DNA of 40,237 nt from WVWW01 sp041568335. Its GTDB lineage: Bacteria; Acidobacteriota; Polarisedimenticolia; Polarisedimenticolales; Polarisedimenticolaceae. The translations under genes were made by a program, and so were the position numbers. Of this stretch, positions 6,962-14,594 are shown piece after piece (within the stretch, counting starts at the first letter, position 1; each line of letters begins with the position of its first letter). The notes beneath the pieces are model-generated. The model saw only the letters and a program-made list of their open reading frames with translations. It was not told the origin of the DNA and did not search any database. The stretch covers positions 1 to 40,237 of the forward strand of contig JBFFZZ010000002.1 in the NCBI GenBank assembly GCA_041568335.1, in the 5' to 3' direction.

Positions 6962-8319
6962 TCGACGTAGCCCAGCGACTTGAGCGCCTTGACGCTCTCC
7001 TCGTCGAGCGGCGCGGGAATCGTGCTGTCGAACTCGCCGAGGCCCTCGTACACGGTGCGCATCCAGGCCAGCAAGCCTTCGGTGGGATGCTCGTTCGGCC
7101 GTGTCAGGCTGTTGACTTCCTGCGGGTCGGCGGCCAGATCGAAGACCCAGCGCCGGCTCCGCTCCATGCGGAAGATCTCCTTGCGGTTCTTCTCGATCTG
7201 CCCGACCGCGAGCAGCCCGGCCTTGCGCGCGAGGTCGGAGTCGTGCTTGGAGAGGACGGCGCCACGATGCGCCTGGTAGTGGGTGATTCGATCCATCGGC
7301 GGCTCGCCACCCGCCATCACCGCGGTCCAGTCGTAGCCTGCGAACGGCGCGTTCCCCTCGGTCTCGATCAACCCGAGAATCGTCGGCGCGAGGTCGATCA
7401 GCAACGCCGGCGCATCGACCGTCCCCGTCGGCACGCGACCCGGCCAGCGGATCGCCATCGGGATGTGCAACGTCGGCTCGTAGAGGTGCCGCCCGTGTCC
7501 CCAGTAGCCGTGCTCCCCGAGGCTCTCGCCGTGATCCGAGGCGAACACGATCAACGTCTCGTCGAGGTCGATCTTCTTGCCGGCGATCTTCAGCAGCTCG
7601 CCGATCGCGGCATCGACCGCGGCGATCTCGGTGTCGTACTTTTCCTTGTCGCCGAGCGACTGGTTCTTGTGGAATCCGAGCTGACGGTGGAACTCCTTCT
7701 GGTTGCGATACGGCGCGTGCGGTTCGACGTAATGGACCCAGGCCAAGAACGGCCTTTCGCCCCGGCGGGAGGTGTGGTCCGCGAGCCACACGCTGAACGC
7801 CTCGTTGAGATCCTCGGCGGTTGCCTCGCCCTTCGCGAGACCGAGCCAGCGCCGGCGCGAGAGGATCTCCTCGTAGTACTCGAAATGTTCCGCGAGACCC
7901 GAGAGCTTGTCGCGCAGGGTCCAATTCCCGACAAAAGCCGCGGTGCGATAGCCCTGCGCCTGGAGCGCTTTCGGCAGCGATGCCATTCCGCTGCGCATGC
8001 GCAGGCCGTTGCGCGAGCCGCCGTGCTCGTGAGGGTAGCGCGACGTCAACATCGAGCACAGCGCGGGACCGGTCAACGGCTCGACGGTGCGGGCCTGCGT
8101 GAACCGCGTGCCTTCCTGCATCAGCCGGTCGATCACCGGCGATGTGTTGCGGTTGTAACCATAGGCGCCGAGACGATCGGCGCGCAGCGTGTCGACCGTC
8201 ACGATCAACACGTTCGGCAGACGCTCCGCCGCCGGTTCGACACCGCCCACTTGAGACAGCATCGCCGCGGCGCAGACGATCCACAGGACTGTTCGGCTCA
8301 GGAAACCCGTACGAGACAT
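6958..8319 (-). CDS. Secreted sulfatase-like hydrolase (Thr active site)
   Basis: A 453-residue alkaline phosphatase/sulfatase superfamily protein. It has a hydrophobic N-terminal signal sequence (residues ~8-26), so it is probably periplasmic or secreted. Metal-site motifs are TVDTLRADRLGAYG (Asp43, Asp48) and ASDHGESLGEHGYWGHG. Thr83 in LTGPALCSMLTS replaces the sulfatase formylglycine Cys/Ser, as in the paralogue at 2349-3944. It ends in LKSLGYVD. ATG 8319 is chosen because GAGG lies 10 bases upstream and the signal sequence begins there; the in-frame GTG at 8328 has no room for a ribosome site. The two proteins share motifs but differ in length and are not adjacent, so they are diverged paralogues and not a tandem repeat. 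The substrate cannot be read from the sequence. Confidence 0.85.
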   Translation of the reverse strand: MSRTGFLSRTVLWIVCAAAMLSQVGGVEPAAERLPNVLIVTVDTLRADRLGAYGYNRNTSPVIDRLMQEGTRFTQARTVEPLTGPALCSMLTSRYPHEHGGSRNGLRMRSGMASLPKALQAQGYRTAAFVGNWTLRDKLSGLAEHFEYYEEILSRRRWLGLAKGEATAEDLNEAFSVWLADHTSRRGERPFLAWVHYVEPHAPYRNQKEFHRQLGFHKNQSLGDKEKYDTEIAAVDAAIGELLKIAGKKIDLDETLIVFASDHGESLGEHGYWGHGRHLYEPTLHIPMAIRWPGRVPTGTVDAPALLIDLAPTILGLIETEGNAPFAGYDWTAVMAGGEPPMDRITHYQAHRGAVLSKHDSDLARKAGLLAVGQIEKNRKEIFRMERSRRWVFDLAADPQEVNSLTRPNEHPTEGLLAWMRTVYEGLGEFDSTIPAPLDEESVKALKSLGYVD

Positions 8320-8362
8320 CCGGCTCACACCTCACCGGCCCCGGACGTCCCGGAGCCGACGT

Positions 8363-9085
8363 TCATCCTAACCGCGGTGACTTCAACGCTGCAAGGGCGC
8401 GATCGGCCAGCTCGCACTCCTCGCGCGCAGGCCGTACGCCCGCACCCCGGGCACGCCGCAGCCGTGCCCGGGCCCGGGACGACCGCTCGGCCCAGTACTC
8501 GATGGCGGTCGGGTCACGATCGCGGAACCAGCACGGTCCGAGCTCGTACCAGTCCCGTTCGTCGAATCCGGCCTGCGGCGGCGGGGCCTCGGCCCCGGGC
8601 AACGCGCGCATCACCGTGTAGAAGCGGCCGCGATCACGAACGAGCCTCTCGTCCGTCACTCCCCAATCTCGACTTGCCAGGCCCGAGCGAAGGGAGGCCC
8701 AGCCCGACTGCGGCTGCAGCACCAGCCACCCCACGCCCAGCATCCGGAGCTTCCGGGCGTCGAGGATCGAGAGCATCGTCGCCCCGCCCATGCCGCTCAG
8801 CACCAGACCGTCGATGCGGTCCTCGGGACGCAGCGGGTTCAGACCGTCGCCTTGCCGGACCTCGATCCGGTCGGCTTCCGGGCTGTCGCCGACGCCGGTA
8901 CGCAGCCGGCCGGCGGGGCCCCCGCCGTACTCGGTCGCTACGCACCAGGAAGCGCGGCCGCTACGGATCAGCAGGCGCGGCAAACGTCCGTGATCGCTGC
9001 CGATATCGGCCACTCGGCTGCCCGCGGTGACGGCCTCGGTCACGGCCAGCAGCCGCGGCCGCCCGCGTGGGGATGGCTCGCTCAT
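8363..9085 (-). CDS. trmK: TrmK-family tRNA (adenine22-N1)-methyltransferase
   Basis: A 240-residue SAM-dependent methyltransferase of the TrmK/DUF633 type, which methylates N1 of A22 in the tRNA D-loop. The SAM motif DIGSDHG spans residues 27-33 (VADIGSDHGRLPRLLI), and LSGMGG at 95-100 is a second family hallmark. A GRFYTVMRA stretch follows in the C-terminal half, and the tail is Arg-rich and helical. ATG 9085 is preceded by GGGAGA about 10 bases upstream. It is divergent from speA with only 75 bases between the starts. Family membership is well supported; the exact position methylated is inferred from the family, which is best known from Firmicutes. Confidence 0.8.
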   Translation of the reverse strand: MSEPSPRGRPRLLAVTEAVTAGSRVADIGSDHGRLPRLLIRSGRASWCVATEYGGGPAGRLRTGVGDSPEADRIEVRQGDGLNPLRPEDRIDGLVLSGMGGATMLSILDARKLRMLGVGWLVLQPQSGWASLRSGLASRDWGVTDERLVRDRGRFYTVMRALPGAEAPPPQAGFDERDWYELGPCWFRDRDPTAIEYWAERSSRARARLRRARGAGVRPAREECELADRALAALKSPRLG

Positions 9086-9106
9086 GCCCGTCTCTCCCGG
9101 TTGCCT

Positions 9107-9112
9107 TATAAT
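9107..9112 (+). promoter_or_regulatory. Perfect -10 box upstream of speA
   Basis: A consensus TATAAT lies 48 bases before the speA TTG start in the 75-base region divergent from trmK. No good -35 box is found 16-18 bases upstream, where the trmK start codon sits. It may depend on an activator or be a chance match. Confidence 0.45.
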
Positions 9113-9160
9113 GCGACGCTTCCCGATCCGCTGTCGACGCACCATGAGGAGCACGCACCG

Positions 9161-11065
9161 TTGAACGTCTCCGTGACGGACCGCTTCAAGGTCGAGCATG
9201 CCGCCGAGCTGTACGGCCTCGAGGGCTGGGGCTACGGCTATTTCGCGATCCGGCCCAATGGGCACCTGGCCGTGACTCCGCACCTCGGGAGTGATCGCGG
9301 CATCGACCTGCACGAGATCGTCTGCCGGCTCAAGGAGCAGGGGATCCCGACGCCGGTCCTGTTGCGTTTCCCCCAGGTGGTCATCAGCCAGGTGGAACGG
9401 TTGACCGGGGCCTTTCGGGCGGCGATCGACGAGTACGGGTATCCCAACGGCTACGCTCCCGTCTTCCCCATCAAGGTCAACCAGCAGCGTTCCGTCGTCG
9501 AGGCCCTGCTTCGCGGCGGGCGTTCGTTCGGGATGGGACTCGAGGTGGGTAGCCGTCCCGAGCTGCTCGTCGCCGCCGCGCTCCCCTTGACCGATGACGC
9601 CTTGATCGTCTGTAACGGTTTCAAGGACAAGGAATACCTCGCATCCGCCGCGCTGGCGACCCGGTTGGGTCGACGCGTCGTCGTGGTGATCGAGAAGCCC
9701 TTCGAGATCGACGCCGTGCTGGACATGGCGCGACAGGAGGAACGCGTGCCGCTGATCGGTTTCCGGTTGCGGTTGCAGGCTCGCGGCTCCGGGCTGTGGG
9801 AGAAGTCCGGCGGCGTGGCGAGCAAGTTCGGGCTCACCACACGCCAGCTGCTCGCCTGCCTCGCACGGCTGCGGGACGCCGGGCTGGAAGAGCGAGTCGC
9901 GCTGCTGCACTTCCACATCGGCTCGCAGATCACGGAGATCCGCAAGATCAAGAACGCCGTGCAGGAGGCGGCGCGAATCTACACGAAGATGCGCGAGATC
10001 GGGGTCGACATCCGTTACCTCGACGTCGGCGGAGGTCTGGGGATCGACTACGACGGTTCCGGGACCTCGTCCGACGCGTCGGTCAACTACAGCGTCCAGG
10101 AGTACGCCAACGACATCGTTTTCGGCCTGAAGGAAGTCTGCGATCAGGACGATGTCGAGCCGCCCACGATCCTCAGCGAATCGGGCCGCATGCTCGTGGC
10201 GCACCATTCGGTGCTGGTCGCCGATGTGCGAGGCTCCATCGCCGGTGTGGATCCGACCCTCATCCCGCTCGACGGGGACGAATCCCAGGTCGTCCAGGAT
10301 CTCGCCGAGGTCGAGCGGATGATCAACGTCAAGAACTACCGCGAGTTCTACCACGACGCGATCGACTACCGCGATCAGATGTACCAGCTGTTCAACCTCG
10401 GCATGCTGCGCCTGGATGAGAAGGCCAAGGCCGAGAGCCTGTTCTGGTCCGTGGCGGACAAGGCGGTGCGCTACTCCAAGACGGCGAAGTTCACCGCGGA
10501 GGAATTCCTCGATCTCGAATCCCGGCTGCACGACAAGTACATCTGCAACCTGTCGGTGTTCCAATCGCTCCCGGACCACTGGGCGCTGGACCAGCTGTTC
10601 CCCGTGATGCCGATCCACCGGCTCGACGAGTCGCCGACGAGACGCGCGTCGCTCGTGGACATCACCTGCGATTCCGACGGCGCGATCGACAAGTTCGTCG
10701 ACCGCAACGAGATCAAGGACTCGCTCGAGGTCCACGAGTTGATTCCGGATGAGCCCTATTACCTCGCGTTCATGCTCCTGGGAGCGTATCAGGACACGAT
10801 GGGCGATCTACACCACCTCTTCGGCCGTGTCCACGAGGTCGAGGTCGTGCTCGGCGACGAGGGTCACGAGGTTCGTCGCGTCGCCCGAGGAGAACCGGCA
10901 TCGGACGTGGTGCGTTGGTTCGGATACAAGGCCGAGGAGCTCGTCGAAGGAATCCAGAAGTCCCTCGACGAGGGTGTGGCCATGTCACGGATCGCCGCCG
11001 AGGAAGCCCCCGCATTACTGGAAGATTACCGCGCCCGCTTGGCGCATTACACCTACCTCGACTAG
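9161..11065 (+). CDS. speA: Biosynthetic arginine decarboxylase
   Basis: A 634-residue PLP-dependent, alanine-racemase-fold decarboxylase converting arginine to agmatine, the first step to putrescine and spermidine by the agmatine route. The PLP lysine is Lys105 in FPIKVNQQ. Other family motifs are LLHFHIGSQ, LDVGGGLGIDYDG and SESGRMLVAHH, and the length is close to the ~658 residues of E. coli SpeA. The start is read as TTG 9161: GAGGAG at 9146-9151 gives 9-base spacing, and the residues that follow (NVSVTDRFKVEHAAELYG) match the family N-terminus. The nearby ATG at 9144 is out of frame and stops at once. No agmatinase or agmatine deiminase is nearby. The RmlC-like gene follows after 50 bases. 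Confidence 0.95.
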   Translation: MNVSVTDRFKVEHAAELYGLEGWGYGYFAIRPNGHLAVTPHLGSDRGIDLHEIVCRLKEQGIPTPVLLRFPQVVISQVERLTGAFRAAIDEYGYPNGYAPVFPIKVNQQRSVVEALLRGGRSFGMGLEVGSRPELLVAAALPLTDDALIVCNGFKDKEYLASAALATRLGRRVVVVIEKPFEIDAVLDMARQEERVPLIGFRLRLQARGSGLWEKSGGVASKFGLTTRQLLACLARLRDAGLEERVALLHFHIGSQITEIRKIKNAVQEAARIYTKMREIGVDIRYLDVGGGLGIDYDGSGTSSDASVNYSVQEYANDIVFGLKEVCDQDDVEPPTILSESGRMLVAHHSVLVADVRGSIAGVDPTLIPLDGDESQVVQDLAEVERMINVKNYREFYHDAIDYRDQMYQLFNLGMLRLDEKAKAESLFWSVADKAVRYSKTAKFTAEEFLDLESRLHDKYICNLSVFQSLPDHWALDQLFPVMPIHRLDESPTRRASLVDITCDSDGAIDKFVDRNEIKDSLEVHELIPDEPYYLAFMLLGAYQDTMGDLHHLFGRVHEVEVVLGDEGHEVRRVARGEPASDVVRWFGYKAEELVEGIQKSLDEGVAMSRIAAEEAPALLEDYRARLAHYTYLD

Positions 11066-11115
11066 GCTGATAAGCTGCCCGGTCCGGACGTATCGAGCCT
11101 GCACGGAGTTGTCTG

Positions 11116-11652
11116 ATGAAGTTGATCGCTGACGTCGATTCGTTGATGCGTGTTCAACGCTACGACGGATCGCCGTCGATCGACGGCGTCGCGTTTACGG
11201 AGTTGCGCCGTTTCAACGACGACGGCGGTGCGATGACCGAGTTGTTGCGTTTTGACGAGACGCGGCCCGCCGGACTCGAAGGCTTCGAGCCCCGGCAGCT
11301 GAACTACTCGATCCTGCAGCCCGGCGTGATCAAGGCGTTTCACCTGCACCGGCGGCAAACGGACGTCTGGTACGTGCCACCCGAGGACCGTATTCTCCTG
11401 GCGCTGGTGGATGTGCGGGACGGTTCGCCGACCGTGGGGGTGAAGCAACGCCTCATGCTCGGTGACGGCAGGAGCCGCCTCGTGCGCGTGCCCCCGGGTG
11501 TGGCCCACGGCTGTCGCAACATCGGGGCCGCCGAAGCGCGGATCCTCTACCTGACGGACCTGGTTTTCGATCCGGATCCCGAACGCTGCGACGAGGGGCG
11601 TTTGCCCTGGGACTTTGTCGGCGCCGAGATCTGGGACGTCGCGAAGGAGTAG
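11116..11652 (+). CDS. RmlC-like cupin, dTDP-4-dehydrorhamnose 3,5-epimerase family
   Basis: A 178-residue cupin related to RmlC, which epimerises dTDP-4-keto-6-deoxyglucose at C3 and C5 on the way to dTDP-rhamnose. Supporting motifs are IKAFHLHRRQTDVWYVP (His76 and His78; RmlC has its catalytic His in the equivalent strand) and RLVRVPPGVAHGCRN. The classic RGLHYQ motif is altered, so it may be a related sugar-nucleotide epimerase or isomerase. No other rhamnose genes (rmlA, B, D) are adjacent. A GGAG ribosome site lies 8 bases before the ATG. Its last codons overlap the ribosome site of the FHA gene, which starts 8 bases downstream, suggesting co-transcription with the signalling genes. Confidence 0.72.
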   Translation: MKLIADVDSLMRVQRYDGSPSIDGVAFTELRRFNDDGGAMTELLRFDETRPAGLEGFEPRQLNYSILQPGVIKAFHLHRRQTDVWYVPPEDRILLALVDVRDGSPTVGVKQRLMLGDGRSRLVRVPPGVAHGCRNIGAAEARILYLTDLVFDPDPERCDEGRLPWDFVGAEIWDVAKE

Positions 11653-11660
11653 CGAGACCC

Positions 11661-13349
11661 GTGGCTTTGGAGCTTTTGATCTTGACGCCGGATCACCAGA
11701 CCCGGCGGTACGAGCTCCAAGGGGACTCGGTCATGCTTGGGCGTGCCCACAGCAACGACCTGAGCTACCCCGACGACGCGAGCCTGTCGCGCAAGCACGT
11801 GCGCTTCACGCACGATGAGCAGGACTGGTGGGTCGAGGACCTGGGTAGCAAGAACGGTACCCTGGTCAACGGTGTACGGATCGCCGCCAAACAGGTCCTG
11901 GGTACGGGCGACCGTCTGTCGGTGGGGCACCTGCTGATCACGTTGATCGATTCCGAGGACGGCGCCGAGAACAACGTCGTGTTCGTCGGCGACGGTCCGC
12001 AGATCGCGCCCAACGCGACGGTGATGACCAGTCTCGAGGGGTTGCTGTCGGCCGAGACCACGGCGGCCGGAACCGGGACGAAGAAAAGCGGTGCGGTCTC
12101 CTCCGGTCAGGCCAACGCGTTCGCCACGCCGGTCGTGCGAGCGCTCGTCCGGGCGGGGCGCGAGCTGTCGGGGCACCGGCCCCTGGAAGAGCTCTTCCCG
12201 CTGATCCTCGACCTGTCGATCTCCGCGGTCAACGCCGAGCGCGGCGTGGTGATGATCCTCGAGAGCGAGAAGCTGACCTCGCGCGCCGTGCACGGCGAGG
12301 GTTTCCGCATCAGCACGACGATCCGCGATCGTGTGCTCAAGGAGAAAGCCTCCGTGCTGGTCCGCGATCTCGCCCAGGACGAGGCGCTCCGGCAACAAGT
12401 CAGCATCAGCGAGCAACAGATCCACACGATGATGGCCGTACCGCTGCAAACCGAAGAACGCGTCATCGGTCTGATCTACGTGGATTCGCGCTCGTTCATC
12501 CGCGAGTTCACCCCCGACGATCTCAACCTGCTCACGGTGCTGGCCAACGTGGCGGCAACGCGAATCGAGCATACGCGGCTCGCGGTCATGGAGCGGCGAG
12601 AGCAGCAACGGACCCGTGATCTGGACCAGGCCGCGGAGATCCAACAGGCGATCCTGCCCGCCGGGCCGCCGGACAACCGCTTCGTCGATGCCTCCGGGCA
12701 CAACAAGTCGTGCCGCACCGTCGGCGGCGACTACTACGATTTCTTCCCGTACGACGACGGACGGCTCGGACTGGTGCTCGGAGACGTCGCCGGGAAGGGC
12801 ATGTCGGCGGCGATGCTGATGAGCAACCTGCAGGCGCGTGTCCAGATCCTCGCCGAGGATCCGGGGGATCTGGCGAACAAGGTCTGGCGCCTCGATCAGG
12901 CGGTCGCCAGGAACAGCCCCGACAACCGTTTCATCACCCTGTTCTTCGCCATCATCGATCCGGAAAAACAGGAGATGACCTACTGCAACGCTGGGCACAA
13001 CCCGCCGTTGCTGATCCGCACCGACGGTACGGTGGAGCGGCTGCCCGTGCTCGGCACGGTGCTGGGGATGCTGCCCGAGATCGGCTACGACGAGAAGACC
13101 TGCAAGTTCGGGCCGGGCGACACCCTGGTCGTGTTCAGCGACGGCGTGACCGAGGCCGAGAACGCGGCCGGCGAGGAGTACGGCGACGAGCAGCTGGCCG
13201 GCTGGCTGACCGAGAACCGCACGAGCTGCGCGTCCGATCTCGTCGCCGGGATCCTCGCCGAGGTCGACCGGTTCACCTCGGGCGCGCCGGCCGGGGACGA
13301 CGTCACCGTGCTGGTGGCGCGGTGCCGGGAGACGCCGCTGTCCGACTGA
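11661..13349 (+). CDS. FHA-GAF-PP2C (SpoIIE-like) serine phosphatase
   Basis: A 562-residue three-part signalling protein, predicted cytoplasmic. The FHA domain (residues ~1-98) has the phosphothreonine-binding set Gly27-Arg28, Ser43-Arg44-His46 and Ser63-Asn65-Gly66. A GAF domain (~150-310) contains AVPLQTEERVIGLIYVD. The SpoIIE/RsbU-type PP2C phosphatase (~330-555) has GGDYYDFF, GDVAGKGMSAA, NAGHNPPLL and SDGVTEAEN. The architecture suggests dephosphorylation of an anti-sigma-antagonist-like partner, controlled by ligand binding in GAF and by phosphoprotein docking on FHA. No anti-sigma factor or STAS partner is in the window. The start is GTG 11661, with GAAGGAG (11642-11648) lying over the upstream gene's stop codon. 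The HD-GYP gene follows after 160 bases with its own likely promoter. Confidence 0.92.
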   Translation: MALELLILTPDHQTRRYELQGDSVMLGRAHSNDLSYPDDASLSRKHVRFTHDEQDWWVEDLGSKNGTLVNGVRIAAKQVLGTGDRLSVGHLLITLIDSEDGAENNVVFVGDGPQIAPNATVMTSLEGLLSAETTAAGTGTKKSGAVSSGQANAFATPVVRALVRAGRELSGHRPLEELFPLILDLSISAVNAERGVVMILESEKLTSRAVHGEGFRISTTIRDRVLKEKASVLVRDLAQDEALRQQVSISEQQIHTMMAVPLQTEERVIGLIYVDSRSFIREFTPDDLNLLTVLANVAATRIEHTRLAVMERREQQRTRDLDQAAEIQQAILPAGPPDNRFVDASGHNKSCRTVGGDYYDFFPYDDGRLGLVLGDVAGKGMSAAMLMSNLQARVQILAEDPGDLANKVWRLDQAVARNSPDNRFITLFFAIIDPEKQEMTYCNAGHNPPLLIRTDGTVERLPVLGTVLGMLPEIGYDEKTCKFGPGDTLVVFSDGVTEAENAAGEEYGDEQLAGWLTENRTSCASDLVAGILAEVDRFTSGAPAGDDVTVLVARCRETPLSD

Positions 13350-13397
13350 CGTCTCGTTCGCCGTTACCGGCCAAAAACCAACCAAAAACAGCACGCC

Positions 13398-13425
13398 GTG
13401 ACAATCCCCGGGTCGACCCTATATT
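13398..13425 (+). promoter_or_regulatory. Candidate sigma-70 promoter of HD-GYP gene
   Basis: GTGACA at 13398-13403 and TATATT at 13420-13425 are separated by 16 bases, about 85 bases before the HD-GYP start. A strong ribosome site, AAGGGAGGTGG, follows at about 13495-13505. Confidence 0.5.
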
Positions 13426-13509
13426 CGAGTCGAGGGGCTCGAGGGGTCCGAAGAGCCGCCGTGCGTTCTTGGTTGTCGGGCGTTTCCGGCAAACAAGGGA
13501 GGTGGAACA

Positions 13510-14574
13510 ATGGCCGACATCCTGCTCGTCGGTCCGCAGCGCGACCGGGTCAGCGGGGTCCGCAGCCTGCTCCGGCAGGACGGGCATCAGGTCTCCTGTC
13601 TGCGCCGGATCGAGCAGTGGCGTGAAGCCGAGCGCGAGATCCGCCCCGACCTCGTCGTGGCCGCCGTCGAGAACACGGACAGCGTGCTCGACATCCGCGG
13701 GGGCCGCGCCCGCGGGTTTCCCGCTCCGTTGCTGTTCGTTCAGAACGAGGCCGACTTCTGTCACGATCCCTACCTACCGACCCGTCTCGTCGACCGCATC
13801 ACGAGCCCGTTCCTGAGCGAGGAGCTGCTCGCACGGGTCGACGCCCTGACACGCGTGCGCAACGTCGTGCTGCGCGATCGAACGGTCTCGCACGTCGCCG
13901 ACGAGCCCAAATCGACAAAACCGTGGGATCGGCTCAGCAAACGCGTGACGTCGGTGCTCGGGAGCCGCGTACCCGGCTACTCCAAGCCGCTCGGTCCCTA
14001 CCTCGAAGTCGCCGCACGGCTCGCCGACTGGGCCGATCGTCGCGACGCCTTCGAGCCGGGACACGCCGAGCGTGTGACCGGCGTTTGCGCGATGGTCGCC
14101 GAGGCGCTGCACCTGAGCGCGGACGAAACCGCGTCCCTGTTGCGCGCGGCGATGCTCCACGACATCGGCAAGATCGCGTTGCCCGTCGAGGTCCTGCACC
14201 AGACGAGGCCACTCGAGGAAAGCCAGAAACGGTTGATCCGGACCCATCCGCGCCGCGGCGCCGCGCTGCTCGCCGCGCTCGATCGCGATGACGATGTCGC
14301 TTCGACGATCCTCTACCATCACGAGCGTCCCGACGGCGGCGGCTACTACGGGCTCGATGCCGATTCCACACCGGTCACCGCCAAGGTGCTGGCGCTCGCC
14401 GAGATCTACGACGCGATGACCACCTGCAAGCTGCGCACCCCGATCCCGTCGGAGCGCGCGCTCGATCAGCTCACCGAGCTGAAAGGGGAGAGCGTGGACT
14501 CGGACAGTGTCGAGGCGCTGGTCGATCGTCTGCGCAAGACCCCGAAGACGATCCCGCTCGCGCCGATGTCCTGA
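13510..14574 (+). CDS. HD-GYP protein with degenerate receiver domain
   Basis: A 354-residue protein. Residues 1-118 have the receiver fold pattern (ILLVGPQRDR start) but lack the phospho-acceptor: the expected DLVLLD strand reads DLVVAAVENTDS, and the conserved Lys-Pro reads Ser99-Pro100. It is therefore a pseudo-receiver unlikely to be phosphorylated. Residues ~165-300 form an HD-GYP domain: His185, the His217-Asp218 pair in MLHDIGK, and HHERPDGGGYYG at 270-281, where the final Pro of the GYP motif is Tyr. HD-GYP proteins usually degrade cyclic di-GMP, and the metal ligands look intact. The start is supported by an excellent Shine-Dalgarno sequence. It follows the FHA-PP2C gene and converges with the yyaL-like gene (20-base gap). 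Activity in vivo is inferred. Confidence 0.88.
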   Translation: MADILLVGPQRDRVSGVRSLLRQDGHQVSCLRRIEQWREAEREIRPDLVVAAVENTDSVLDIRGGRARGFPAPLLFVQNEADFCHDPYLPTRLVDRITSPFLSEELLARVDALTRVRNVVLRDRTVSHVADEPKSTKPWDRLSKRVTSVLGSRVPGYSKPLGPYLEVAARLADWADRRDAFEPGHAERVTGVCAMVAEALHLSADETASLLRAAMLHDIGKIALPVEVLHQTRPLEESQKRLIRTHPRRGAALLAALDRDDDVASTILYHHERPDGGGYYGLDADSTPVTAKVLALAEIYDAMTTCKLRTPIPSERALDQLTELKGESVDSDSVEALVDRLRKTPKTIPLAPMS

Positions 14575-14594
14575 CGGGGTCGCCTGACGCCCCA

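Noticed and set aside
8363..10735. Extended minus-strand frame upstream of trmK, opposite speA
   Set aside because: Only the part from 9085 down has methyltransferase motifs. The upstream part is the shadow of speA.
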